DNA of 44,474 nt, taken from Candidatus Apopatosoma intestinale. Its GTDB lineage: Bacteria; Bacillota; Clostridia; Oscillospirales; CAG-272. Of the stretch, positions 24,301 through 31,068 are shown piece after piece. A program made the translations under genes and the position numbers. The stretch lies in contig DODZ01000008.1 of NCBI GenBank assembly GCA_003524145.1, forward strand, positions 1-44,474, in the 5' to 3' direction. Under the pieces are notes generated by a model. It was not told the origin of the DNA. It saw only the letters and a list, made by a program, of their open reading frames with translations, and searched no databases. The first letter of the stretch is position 1; each line of letters opens with the position of its first letter.

Positions 24301-24975
24301 GAATATATCGCCGTTTTCGGCGGAGCCGCGGAGAACGGGATGCTCGGGATTGAGAGCGCGTGCGCGGAATTCGGCAACGGCATCCTTATCAATCATATCT
24401 GCAAGATCCTTGTAATCCCACTGCTCGATCTTCTGAATCTCGTGAGAGGTGCGGAAGCCGTCAAAGAAATGGATGAAAGGAACTCTGCCCTTGATTGTGG
24501 AAAGGTGAGCAACCGCGCCGAGGTCCATAACCTCCTGCGGGTTTGTGGAAGCGAGCATAGCGAAGCCTGTCTGACGGCAAGCATAAATATCGGAATGATC
24601 GCCGAAAATGTTGAGAGCATGAGAAGCTACACAGCGTGCGGAAACATGAATAACGCAGGGAAGAAGCTCGCCTGCAATCTTATACATATTCGGAATCATC
24701 AGGAGCAGACCCTGAGAAGCCGTGTATGTTGTAGTGAGAGCGCCTGCCGCGAGAGAGCCGTGAACGGTACCTGCGGCACCTGCCTCAGACTGCATTTCGG
24801 TAACTCTGACATTTTCACCGAAAATATTCTTGAGACCTGTAGCAGACCATGAGTCTGTCAGCTCAGCCATAACGCTGGAGGGCGTGATGGGGTAGATGGC
24901 TGCAACCTCGGTAAACGCATAAGAGACATGCGCCGCCGCGGTATTGCCATCCATGGAAATCTTTTTTCTTGCCAT
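21313..24975 (-). CDS. nifJ: Pyruvate:ferredoxin (flavodoxin) oxidoreductase
   Basis: This cytoplasmic enzyme converts pyruvate and CoA to acetyl-CoA, CO2 and reduced ferredoxin, a key step in anaerobic fermentation. The 1220-residue chain carries all domains in one protein. The N-terminal pyrimidine-binding part (NTAAAHVSYAFTEVAAIYPITPSS) is followed by the transketolase-C-like domain. The gamma and CoA-binding parts come next, then the two-cluster ferredoxin domain (CIQCNQCSYVCP and CMGCGLCVNVCP). The C-terminal TPP domain has SCAGCAETSYARL, GDGWAYDIGFGG and VYSNTGGQ. It is some 40-50 residues longer than common homologues, with an insertion near the helical KLEKLVSIWATDDIKAAAAEW segment. 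The ribosome site GGAGG lies 8 bases before the ATG. The gene is monocistronic. Long open frames on the opposite strand are by-products of its codon use. Confidence 0.97.
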   Translation of the reverse strand: MARKKISMDGNTAAAHVSYAFTEVAAIYPITPSSVMAELTDSWSATGLKNIFGENVRVTEMQSEAGAAGTVHGSLAAGALTTTYTASQGLLLMIPNMYKIAGELLPCVIHVSARCVASHALNIFGDHSDIYACRQTGFAMLASTNPQEVMDLGAVAHLSTIKGRVPFIHFFDGFRTSHEIQKIEQWDYKDLADMIDKDAVAEFRARALNPEHPVLRGSAENGDIFFQHREACNSYYNALPAIVEEYMKKVNKKIGTNYKLFNYYGHPEAENVIIAMGSVCDVAEEVIDYLMAKGKKVGLVKVRLYRPFCADKLAKALPKTVKKIAVLDRTKEPGSLGEPLYLDVVTALREEGVDAKVVGGRYGLGSKDTTPASVFAVYDNLAKKNPKNHFTIGIVDDVTGYSLPEKVVPDTAPKGTISCKFWGLGGDGTVGANKNSIKIIGDHTDKYIQAYFQYDSKKTGGVTISHLRFGDSPIKSSYYITKADFVACHNPSYMLKGYKIVNDVKPGGTFLLNCQWTPEELDKHLPAEVKNYIANNNIKFYTVDAIDKAREIGMGKRTNTILQSAFFALANIMPISEAVDYMKYMAKKSYLKKGEAVVEMNYKAIDAGVDAIVEIKVPEAWKTVTGTTAEKEITGDRPELVKFVRDIVLPVAKMQGDSLPVSKFVDLADGTLPQGAAAYEKRGVAVDVPEWIPENCIQCNQCSYVCPHATLRPFAMNADEAANAPASTKFAAKMTGKGCEDYKFTIAISPLDCMGCGLCVNVCPAKTKALRMVPQESQADQQAAFDYAVAKVSKKTLPFAETTVKGSQFNQPLLEFSGSCAGCAETSYARLITQLFGERMYISNATGCSSIWGGSAPATPYTVNKDSHKGPAWANSLFEDNAEHGLGMALGQKAIREKLKAKLEKLVSIWATDDIKAAAAEWLETYNDGKTNGAATDKLIAALSDGILTADEGVAFLSSEAGKAHFGDKAEEMLAHMKALQAAGKNCDCEACTLAAEILAEKDYLAKKSVWIFGGDGWAYDIGFGGLDHVIASGEDVNIMVFDTEVYSNTGGQASKASQMGQVAQFAAAGKSTKKKDLASIAMSYGYVYVAQIAMGADMNQTIKAITEAEAYHGPSLVIGYAPCEMHGVKGGMGNCQSEMKRAVEAGYWNMFRYNPAAEPKFSLDSKAPTADYMDFIKSETRYARLMQSFPERANELFEHAEENAKAKYERLTKLGELYK

Positions 24976-25013
24976 GTTTTTTTCCTCCGGAAATTTTTAT
25001 AGATTATGAATAT

Positions 25014-25042
25014 ATATTACCACTTTCAAACGGAAAAGTAAA
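25014..25042 (-). promoter_or_regulatory. Possible nifJ promoter
   Basis: On the minus strand TTTACT (25037-25042) and TAATAT (25014-25019) are 17 bases apart. An alternative pair TTGAAA (25024-25029) and TAATCT (25001-25006) has the same spacing, so the exact start is uncertain. Confidence 0.45.
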
Positions 25043-25103
25043 TATATAGCGCGAAAAAAGTCCTCACAATTTGAATATTTTTTGCAAAAAAGTATACATT
25101 TTC

Positions 25104-25123
25104 AGGTTAGCTTTGACTAACCT
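25104..25123. promoter_or_regulatory. Palindrome between nifJ and galE
   Basis: AGGTTAG (25104-25110) and CTAACCT (25117-25123) form a perfect 7-bp inverted repeat across CTTTGA. The half-sites equal those of the DtxR/IdeR iron box, but there the spacer is one base and here it is six. It lies about 60 bases upstream of the putative nifJ -35 box and about 35 bases upstream of the galE -35 box. Confidence 0.45.
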
Positions 25124-25159
25124 CGCGTGAAAACATCAAAATAAAATGACGGAAAGCTA

Positions 25160-25188
25160 TTGACAGCGATTGTGCCTTCCGCTATAAT
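25160..25188 (+). promoter_or_regulatory. galE promoter
   Basis: TTGACA (25160-25165) and TATAAT (25183-25188) are 17 bases apart, a full consensus match, 42 bases before the galE start. Confidence 0.9.
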
Positions 25189-25229
25189 AATCATGAACGA
25201 AAAATCCATATGAAAGAATGTGATATATA

Positions 25230-26246
25230 ATGAAAGTTTTGCTTTCTGGAGGAGCGGGATATATAGGCTCGCATACCGCCATAGAGCTGCGCTCGGCAGG
25301 GCATGATGTCGTCATTGTCGACAACTTTTCAAACAGCAAACCCGAGGTGCTCCGTCGCCTTGAAAAAATAACGGGAGCGCCCTTTGCTTTCCATTGCGCG
25401 GATGTCTGCGACAAGGCGGCGATGGATAAAATTTTTGCCGGGGAGAAGCCGGAGGCTATAATCCATTTTGCCGGCTACAAAGCTGTCGGAGAGAGCGTTG
25501 AAAAGCCGCTCGAATACTACAGAAACAATCTCGATTCCACTCTGACTTTGCTCGAGCTGATGAGAAAATACGGCGTGCACAATATCGTATTCTCCTCCTC
25601 GGCTACGGTTTACGGTGCGCCGGACAGCGTGCCGATAAACGAGAGTGCCGCCGTCGGCAGATGCACAAATCCCTACGGCTGGACAAAATATATGATAGAA
25701 ATAATTCTCAAGGATGCCTGCAAAGCAGATCCTTCGCTTTCCGCCGTCCTGCTCCGTTATTTCAATCCTATCGGTGCGCATGAGAGCGGGCTTATCGGCG
25801 AGGACCCGCAGGGCATACCGAACAATCTGATGCCTTATATCACGCAGGTGGCAAGCGGCAGGCTGGAGAAGCTCCATATTTTCGGCAATGACTACGATAC
25901 GCCGGACGGCACGGGTGTGCGCGACTATATCCATGTTGTCGACCTTGCGCGCGGTCACGTCTGCGCGATAAAGTATGCCGCGGAGAACAAGGGTGCCGAT
26001 GTGATAAACCTCGGCACGGGCAAGGGCTACAGTGTGCTTGAAATGGTAAAGACATTCAGCGAGGTTTCGGGCGTGAATATCCCCTATGAGATAAACGCAC
26101 GCCGCGCGGGCGATATAGCCGAGTGCTATGCCGACCCGACCAAGGCAAAGGAAAAGCTCGGCTGGGTGGCGGAGAAAAATCTCCGCGATATGTGCCGCGA
26201 TTCATGGCGCTGGCAGAAAAACAACCCGCACGGTTATGATGATTAA
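25230..26246 (+). CDS. galE: UDP-glucose 4-epimerase
   Basis: The enzyme interconverts UDP-glucose and UDP-galactose in the Leloir pathway and supplies galactose units for surface polysaccharides. Some homologues also use the N-acetyl sugars. The 338-residue protein is an extended short-chain dehydrogenase. It has the NAD-binding GGAGYIGSH at the N-terminus, IHFAGYKAVGES, FSSSATVYG, and catalytic Y149 with K153 (YGWTKYM). The GalE-specific RYFNPIGAHESGLIGEDP and DGTGVRDYIHVVDLARGH are also present. The ribosome site is weak (GAAAGAATG). No galK or galT is adjacent, so an envelope role is as likely as galactose use. Confidence 0.96.
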   Translation: MKVLLSGGAGYIGSHTAIELRSAGHDVVIVDNFSNSKPEVLRRLEKITGAPFAFHCADVCDKAAMDKIFAGEKPEAIIHFAGYKAVGESVEKPLEYYRNNLDSTLTLLELMRKYGVHNIVFSSSATVYGAPDSVPINESAAVGRCTNPYGWTKYMIEIILKDACKADPSLSAVLLRYFNPIGAHESGLIGEDPQGIPNNLMPYITQVASGRLEKLHIFGNDYDTPDGTGVRDYIHVVDLARGHVCAIKYAAENKGADVINLGTGKGYSVLEMVKTFSEVSGVNIPYEINARRAGDIAECYADPTKAKEKLGWVAEKNLRDMCRDSWRWQKNNPHGYDD

Positions 26247-26295
26247 ATGAAAAAGTATTTTTACTGCAAAAAGCAAATAAAGATATTTTTTGTAT

Positions 26296-26488
26296 AGCCT
26301 TCTCCTGCGGGAGAAGGGGGACCGCGACAGCGGTGGATGAGGAGTCAAATTGACATTAAGATGCAAATACTGTTTGCGAATCACTCGTAAACACCTCATC
26401 CGTCAGCCTGCGGCTGCCACCTTCCCTCGTCTCGGCGACGCCGACACACATGTTTCACATATGTGACCTTCCCCCACTGGGGAAGGCT
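26296..26488. repeat. MITE-like composite repeat with terminal inverted repeats
   Basis: The element starts with AGCCTTCTCC (26296-26305) and ends with GGGGAAGGCT (26479-26488), which are inverted copies with one mismatch. Further hairpins lie inside: CTTCTCC-TGCG-GGAGAAG near the left end, CCTTCCCC-CACT-GGGGAAGG at the right end, and GGATGAGG (26333-26340) facing CCTCATCC (26393-26400). It encodes no protein. Repeats built around CCTCATCCGTCAGCC and CCTTCCCC are scattered in many Clostridia genomes. Mobilisation would need a transposase from elsewhere. Confidence 0.65.
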
Positions 26489-26554
26489 TTTTTAGTTGCT
26501 ATTTCTACGCATCAACAAAACTTATTCTAAATTTAGCGCTTTTCGACAAGTCAG

Positions 26555-26580
26555 GCGCTCCTCGGCGGAGCGCTTTTTTT
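26555..26580 (+). terminator. Terminator upstream of the fused sigma factor gene
   Basis: A perfect 7-bp stem GCGCTCC/GGAGCGC closes TCGGC and is followed by seven T residues. It probably ends transcripts from galE. Confidence 0.85.
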
Positions 26581-26652
26581 CAAAAAAATCAAATTTTTCG
26601 GGAACCGAAAGCGAAAATCATACACTTCTTGAGCGAAAGGGGATGAAACAGG

Positions 26653-28284
26653 ATGAAAACAGGTGAAAATCTCGCAGAGCTTCGCATACACGAGTTTGCC
26701 TCGGAATATTTCGGGCGGATATATTATTACTGCCTGAAAAAGACGGGCGGAGAGGCGGAAGCCGCCGAGCTTTCGCAGGAGACGGCGCTCGCCGTGATAG
26801 AGCAGCTCCGCCGAGGCGCCTGCCCCGAGAGCTTTTCCGGTTGGGTCTGGCAGATAGTGCGCAATATCTACAGCCGCTGGGCAAAGAGGAAGCATGAGCG
26901 AAGCGAAAAATTCGATGGCGGCGATATTTCGGAATATGAGATAGCGGACGAAAGCGATTTCGTTTCCGATATCATAAAAAGAGAAGATATCGCGCTTATC
27001 CGCCGCGAGCTGGCTTTCATCCTTTCGGAATACAGAGATATTCTTGTCATGTACTATGTGCAGAGCAGGCGTATTTCCGAGATAGCCGATAAAATGAATA
27101 TCCCCGAAGGCACGGTCAAGACAAGGCTTTTCCGTGCGAGACAAAAACTGAAAGAAGGTATGAATATGGCAAGAGAATTCGGAAAAAGAAGTTATAATCC
27201 CGAAGAGCTGAGCTTTTCGTCATCGGGAAATCAGCCGTCGGGTCTTCCGTGGAGCGCGGTGAGGAGAAAGATACCTGTAAATATCCTCTGCGAGGCAAAT
27301 AACAATCCCTCTACTATCGAAGAACTGGCAATAGAACTCGGCATAGCCGTGCCTTATATGGAGGAAGAGGTTTCGCGTCTCGAAGAAAGCGAGCTTCTCC
27401 GCAAGATAGACGGTGATAAGTATATCACGAGCTTTTTCATCGCGCCGAAAGAGTGCATAGAAGAGGTAAACGCGCTCTGCGAGGATTTCGCCTATGACAA
27501 TTATAAGAAATTCTGGCAGGTGGCAAGCGATTTCGTAGCGGGGCACTATGCGGAGTTTATCGGCGAAAGCACCATGAGCGAGCAGGATGCGACGATGTTC
27601 TTCTTCATGAAGCTTGCAGACAAAGTGAAAGCGACAAGCGACGGCACCGTATGGAACAGATTCAAGAGAAAAGACGGCGGCAACTGGGGATTTATCGGAT
27701 ATGAGCAGGGTATAAGACGCGGCAGAATCAACGCGTGCGGCTTCAGCGACAACGGAATGATTACATGCAATGACGGTAATAAGTTGGAATTGCGCGGCTA
27801 TGTCAATGACGACGGCAGTTTCGGAAAGCAGATTTATAAAGATCACTGTTTTAATATTGATTCAAAAGATTTAGCAGTAATCCGCGAGCTTGTGAAAAAC
27901 GGATACAGCGCAGAGGGCTTCACCGATTCACAAAAGAGTACACTTGATAGGTTCTGCGACAACGGCTACTTTGTAAAGGACGGCGACAGATATAAGCCGA
28001 GAGTGCTGGTTTTCGAGGGAGATAAGCTGAGTGAACTTATGAATCTTATGACCGGCGAGCACAGGGAAGAATACGACGCTCTTATGGCGGCGATGAAAAA
28101 ACTTCATGACGACGCGGTCGCCGTAATATCGAAATACAGCATGCCTTATTTCAAGGACGATTTCGTTTATTATGTTGCCATGATGCTTTACAGGATGAGA
28201 GGCTATGTTGCGGCTCTTGTAAAAGACAATGGACTTTACACCGGCGGAAACGGCGATTTCGGCTATTTCAGCTATACAAAATAA
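26653..28284 (+). CDS. ECF-type RNA polymerase sigma factor with long C-terminal extension
   Basis: Residues 1-170 are a sigma-70 family ECF factor. Region 2 has EYFGRIYYYCLKKTGGEAEAAELSQET and the helix SFSGWVWQIVRNIYSRW. Region 4 (about 110-165) has YRDILVMYYVQSRRISEIADKMNIPEGTVKTRLFRARQKLK split over its helix-turn-helix. The remaining 370 residues form a soluble extension. A winged-helix-like part (about 215-255, NILCEANNNPSTIEELAIELGI) comes first, and a largely unrecognised domain follows, with WNRFKRKDGGNWGFIGYEQG and a helical end. No membrane segment is seen and no anti-sigma gene is adjacent, so the extension may sense the signal and control the sigma part itself. Comparable long ECF proteins occur in gut Firmicutes. 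The start ATG follows AACAGG, with a stronger AAAGGGG further up. Confidence 0.82.
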   Translation: MKTGENLAELRIHEFASEYFGRIYYYCLKKTGGEAEAAELSQETALAVIEQLRRGACPESFSGWVWQIVRNIYSRWAKRKHERSEKFDGGDISEYEIADESDFVSDIIKREDIALIRRELAFILSEYRDILVMYYVQSRRISEIADKMNIPEGTVKTRLFRARQKLKEGMNMAREFGKRSYNPEELSFSSSGNQPSGLPWSAVRRKIPVNILCEANNNPSTIEELAIELGIAVPYMEEEVSRLEESELLRKIDGDKYITSFFIAPKECIEEVNALCEDFAYDNYKKFWQVASDFVAGHYAEFIGESTMSEQDATMFFFMKLADKVKATSDGTVWNRFKRKDGGNWGFIGYEQGIRRGRINACGFSDNGMITCNDGNKLELRGYVNDDGSFGKQIYKDHCFNIDSKDLAVIRELVKNGYSAEGFTDSQKSTLDRFCDNGYFVKDGDRYKPRVLVFEGDKLSELMNLMTGEHREEYDALMAAMKKLHDDAVAVISKYSMPYFKDDFVYYVAMMLYRMRGYVAALVKDNGLYTGGNGDFGYFSYTK

Positions 28285-28313
28285 GGTCAGACAGCATTTA
28301 ATACTCTTGTATA

Positions 28314-28345
28314 AAATCGGCAGAGGGCAGTCCCTCTGCCGATTT
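28314..28345 (+). terminator. Hairpin after the fused sigma factor gene
   Basis: A perfect 14-bp stem AAATCGGCAGAGGG/CCCTCTGCCGATTT closes CAGT. The following T-run is interrupted (TTTCTGCTTTCG), so termination may be partial. Confidence 0.7.
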
Positions 28346-28376
28346 CTGCTTTCGCGGAGCTTGCGGCAAATTTTTG

Positions 28377-28405
28377 TTGACAAACAGTCGCGTTTGTGAT
28401 ATCAT
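28377..28405 (+). promoter_or_regulatory. mntP promoter
   Basis: TTGACA (28377-28382) and TATCAT (28400-28405) are 17 bases apart. The leader to the start at 28438 is only about 25 nt, too short for the manganese riboswitch that precedes some mntP genes. Confidence 0.85.
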
Positions 28406-28437
28406 GATTGAGCATTATTTAAAAAAGAGGGATGAAA

Positions 28438-29010
28438 ATGGGCACGATAGAGCTGATTCTGCTTTCGGTCGGACTTGCCATGGACGCATTCGCCGTTGCA
28501 ATATGCAAAGGGCTGAATATGCGCAAAATGAACTACAAAAACGCGCTGATACTCGCGCTTTTTTTCGGAGGTTTTCAGGCGCTGATGCCGGCGATAGGCT
28601 ACCTGCTCGGAAAACAGTTTGAAAAATATATAACCTCAATAGACCACTGGATAGCTTTCATCCTGCTTTCCATAATCGGTATACAGATGATAGCGGAATC
28701 TTTCAAAAAGGACGACGATAAAGAAGAGGACGCGGACAAGCTGAATCTGAAGGAATATTTCATGCTTGCCATCGCCACGAGCATAGACGCACTCGCCGTG
28801 GGCATTTCGCTTGCCTTCCTCAGCGTCAGCCTTGTGAAGTCCGTCAGCTTCATCGGTATCATAACATTTGCAATTTCCTTTGCGGGCGTTTTCATCGGAA
28901 ACAAATTCGGTGCGCGCTTCAAAAGCAAGGCAGAATTTGCGGGTGGTGCGATACTTATACTCATCGCGCTGAAAATACTGCTCGGGCATCTCGGAGTTAT
29001 AAATTTCTGA
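28438..29010 (+). CDS. mntP: Manganese efflux pump MntP
   Basis: MntP exports Mn(II) across the cytoplasmic membrane. The 190-residue protein has six hydrophobic helices in two inverted halves. Each half carries the family's Asp motif (GLAMDAFAVAICKGL and ATSIDALAVGISLAF), separated by an acidic-basic loop (KKDDDKEEDADK). The closing helix reads AGGAILILIALKILLGHLG. The start at 28438 is chosen because GAGGG lies 6 bases before it. The ATG at 28432 directly abuts that site. The gene has its own promoter and no manganese riboswitch. Confidence 0.93.
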   Translation: MGTIELILLSVGLAMDAFAVAICKGLNMRKMNYKNALILALFFGGFQALMPAIGYLLGKQFEKYITSIDHWIAFILLSIIGIQMIAESFKKDDDKEEDADKLNLKEYFMLAIATSIDALAVGISLAFLSVSLVKSVSFIGIITFAISFAGVFIGNKFGARFKSKAEFAGGAILILIALKILLGHLGVINF

Positions 29011-29034
29011 AAATAATAAAAAACGACACCGTAA

Positions 29035-29082
29035 AAAAATATGCACCCCAAAAGTCAGACACTTATGGAGGTGCATATTTTT
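29035..29082. repeat. Hairpin resembling an IS3-type end; possible terminator
   Basis: AAAAATATGCACC (29035-29047) pairs perfectly with GGTGCATATTTTT (29070-29082). The intervening CCAAAAGTCAGACACTTATG is reminiscent of the ends of some IS3-family insertion sequences, and ATGGGCAAAAAAGGG follows like the start of an orfA. No transposase frame continues, so it would be a fossil end. It can also act as a terminator between converging mntP and the anti-sigma-like gene. Confidence 0.4.
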
Positions 29083-29175
29083 ATGGGCAAAAAAGGGCGA
29101 TTTTGCATCTGTTATTTTTGTTGCAGGCTTTCAGCCTTTCCGGTACCATGCCCTTATACGGCTGACTGTTGCAGC

Positions 29176-30330
29176 TTATTTTTTCATTGTCATTATCCTG
29201 TCGATAACCGCACCATCGCCGCGGCTGACAACTATGCTCGGAGATGCAAGATACAGCTTGCCGATGTGCAGGTTTTTAAAGTGAATTTCGGAAATCCCGC
29301 CGTGCACGGTGAGCGCCTCGAGATCCGCGCCTGTAAAGGCGTCAGCAGATACTTCCGAGACATCTTTCGGGATGATGTAATTCTTTTCTGCGTGGGCGGC
29401 AGGGAAGCGTATGAGCATTGCTTTATCCTTTGAGAAAAGCACGCCGTTTTCGCTTGCGTAGACATTGCTTTCGCCGCTGACATCAATGTGTGTGAGATTG
29501 TCGGCAAAGAATACAGATGTGCCCGACGACTTATGCGAGGGGTTGATATTTTCAAGCGAAGCCGGCACATATATGCTCTCCGCGCCGTCGCTTACTTCGG
29601 CGAAAACCGATTTTATTCCCTCGGCGAAAATGAGTTTTTTCAGAGGCGCGCCGGTTTTGTTTTCGATGAATATTTCCGCGGGCAGGTCTATGCTTCTGCC
29701 ATCGAGCATGAAGGCGGGCTCGAGCATAAATTCGGAGCCGGAGATTACAGTGATTTCCGTTATCTCGATTTTACCATATACGGCACTCTCGGTGTAGTAT
29801 TTATATTTTACGCTGTAGCTTCCGTATTCGTTTTCAAAAGCCGCCTCGCGCTCCTCATGCGCATATTCCGGCATGCCCGTGGTAGTGGTGACGATGGTTT
29901 CGACAGCGGTTGTGGTGTTTGTTGTTTCTATCATTGTATCTGTCGTCGCTATTGTCGTCCCTATTGTTGTTTCTATCGTTGTCGCTATTGTTGCTGCTGT
30001 TGTTTCTATCGTTGCTTGTGTCGTCGTGTCGGCTATGCCGTGGTTGCCGGTGGTGCTGCCGTCGGTGCTTTCATATGAGAAAGTACTTTCCGACGAAGCT
30101 GTGGTGGGCACGGGATTGAATATCCTGTCCAGATTCGGCACAACGGCTATTGCGGCGATTACGATAACGGCGCATATCATGAGCGAGGCAGGCGAATAAA
30201 TGAATTTGAAATTCCGCTTTTTCGCTTCTTTTTGCGGTATATTTTCCTTTGCCGTCGCTTCTATTTTGTCCCAGCTGTCGGGCGCTTTTTCACGCATGGC
30301 ACTTTTCAGATATTTTTCAAATTTTTTCAT
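29176..30330 (-). CDS. Membrane anti-sigma-like protein with Thr-rich linker and LRR-like outer domain
   Basis: This 384-residue protein starts with a short cytoplasmic segment (FEKYLKSAMREKAPDSWDKIEA) typical of anti-sigma partners. One membrane helix follows at about residues 45-66. A threonine/isoleucine-rich linker spans about 75-150 and consists of many TTIETT-type units. The outer part of about 230 residues ends with segments like VYASENGVLFSKDKAMLIRFPA and VSADAFTGADLEALTV, which resemble BspA-type leucine-rich repeats. The arrangement suggests an outer sensor whose inner end holds the ECF sigma factor encoded just upstream. The start at 30330 is preferred since AAAGGAGG lies 8 bases ahead. 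The gap to the sigma gene is 5 bases. Confidence 0.72.
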   Translation of the reverse strand: MKKFEKYLKSAMREKAPDSWDKIEATAKENIPQKEAKKRNFKFIYSPASLMICAVIVIAAIAVVPNLDRIFNPVPTTASSESTFSYESTDGSTTGNHGIADTTTQATIETTAATIATTIETTIGTTIATTDTMIETTNTTTAVETIVTTTTGMPEYAHEEREAAFENEYGSYSVKYKYYTESAVYGKIEITEITVISGSEFMLEPAFMLDGRSIDLPAEIFIENKTGAPLKKLIFAEGIKSVFAEVSDGAESIYVPASLENINPSHKSSGTSVFFADNLTHIDVSGESNVYASENGVLFSKDKAMLIRFPAAHAEKNYIIPKDVSEVSADAFTGADLEALTVHGGISEIHFKNLHIGKLYLASPSIVVSRGDGAVIDRIMTMKK

Positions 30331-30335
30331 TCTCC

Positions 30336-30884
30336 TCACCTCCTTTGATAAGCATTACCAAGCTCACTTTTCAGCTTTTTCATGGCGTATCGGTATTTTG
30401 AACGCACGCTGTTATAAGGCATACCGATGAAATCCGCTATATCGACGAGCTTCATATCACTGTAGATATGAAGCATTACTATTTCGTGCTCGGTCTTTTC
30501 GAGCCCCGCAAGCGCACGCTTTATATCTTCGTTTTCTATGAGAGAATCAGAAAAATCCGCCTCGCCCGGCTCGCTTTCAAGACTGTCAATGTCACTCCAT
30601 GCGGGACTTTTAAGCATATCGCGGCAGATATTGCGGCAGATGCCGAATATCCATGCGCGGGCATTCGTTCCCGCGGCGTAGGATGCGGCGCATTTTGCTA
30701 TGCGCAGATAAGTTTCCTGCATGGCGTCCTCGGCTCTCGTGCGGCTCCCGAGTTTTCGCAAGGCAAAAACAAAGACGGAATCTTTGGTTTGCTCATAGAT
30801 GCCGTGCAGAGCGTCTATATCGCCCGTGGCAAGCTTACTGATGTCATTTTCAAGCTTTGATGAAAGAAACGATGAAAAGCTCAT
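30336..30884 (-). CDS. ECF-type RNA polymerase sigma factor
   Basis: This 182-residue sigma-70 family factor of the extracytoplasmic-function type recruits RNA polymerase to stress promoters. Region 2 reads ALHGIYEQTKDSVFVFALRK and AEDAMQETYLRIAKC, with NARAWIFGICRNICRDML as its last helix. Region 4 has EKTEHEIVMLHIYSDMKLVDIADFIGMPYNSVRSKYRYAMKKLK over its helix-turn-helix. The ribosome site AAAGGAG lies about 10 bases before the ATG. It is followed after 5 bases by a membrane protein with an anti-sigma-like inner end, the usual pairing. I see no clear autoregulatory AAC-type -35 motif upstream. Confidence 0.93.
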   Translation of the reverse strand: MSFSSFLSSKLENDISKLATGDIDALHGIYEQTKDSVFVFALRKLGSRTRAEDAMQETYLRIAKCAASYAAGTNARAWIFGICRNICRDMLKSPAWSDIDSLESEPGEADFSDSLIENEDIKRALAGLEKTEHEIVMLHIYSDMKLVDIADFIGMPYNSVRSKYRYAMKKLKSELGNAYQRR

Positions 30885-31007
30885 TGCGGAAAAGCTCCTT
30901 TCAGTTAGTATATAGAAAAAACAGCGGCTCTCGCAGAAAAATTTTTCGGAAAGTCTGTTTTGATTATTATGCGGATTTTTGTCGGTTATATTTCGGGGAA
31001 GAGAAGA

Positions 31008-31044
31008 AAGAAAAATGCGGCGGAAGCAGAGGCAACCGCCGCAT
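31008..31044 (-). terminator. Terminator of ftsZ and the dcw cluster
   Basis: On the minus strand a perfect 9-bp stem ATGCGGCGG/CCGCCGCAT (31015-31023 with 31036-31044) is followed by TTTTTCTTTCTTC. It starts 25 bases past the ftsZ stop. Confidence 0.85.
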
Positions 31045-31068
31045 AAGTCATAGCTTTAATATGTAGAA

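Noticed and set aside
21595..24852. Two long plus-strand open frames (655 and 424 codons) opposite nifJ
   Set aside because: They are antisense to a well-supported oxidoreductase gene, show no recognisable motifs and have no ribosome site. Their length follows from the codon use of nifJ.
28377..28437. Manganese riboswitch in front of mntP
   Set aside because: The promoter leaves a leader of only about 25 nt, too short for the aptamer.
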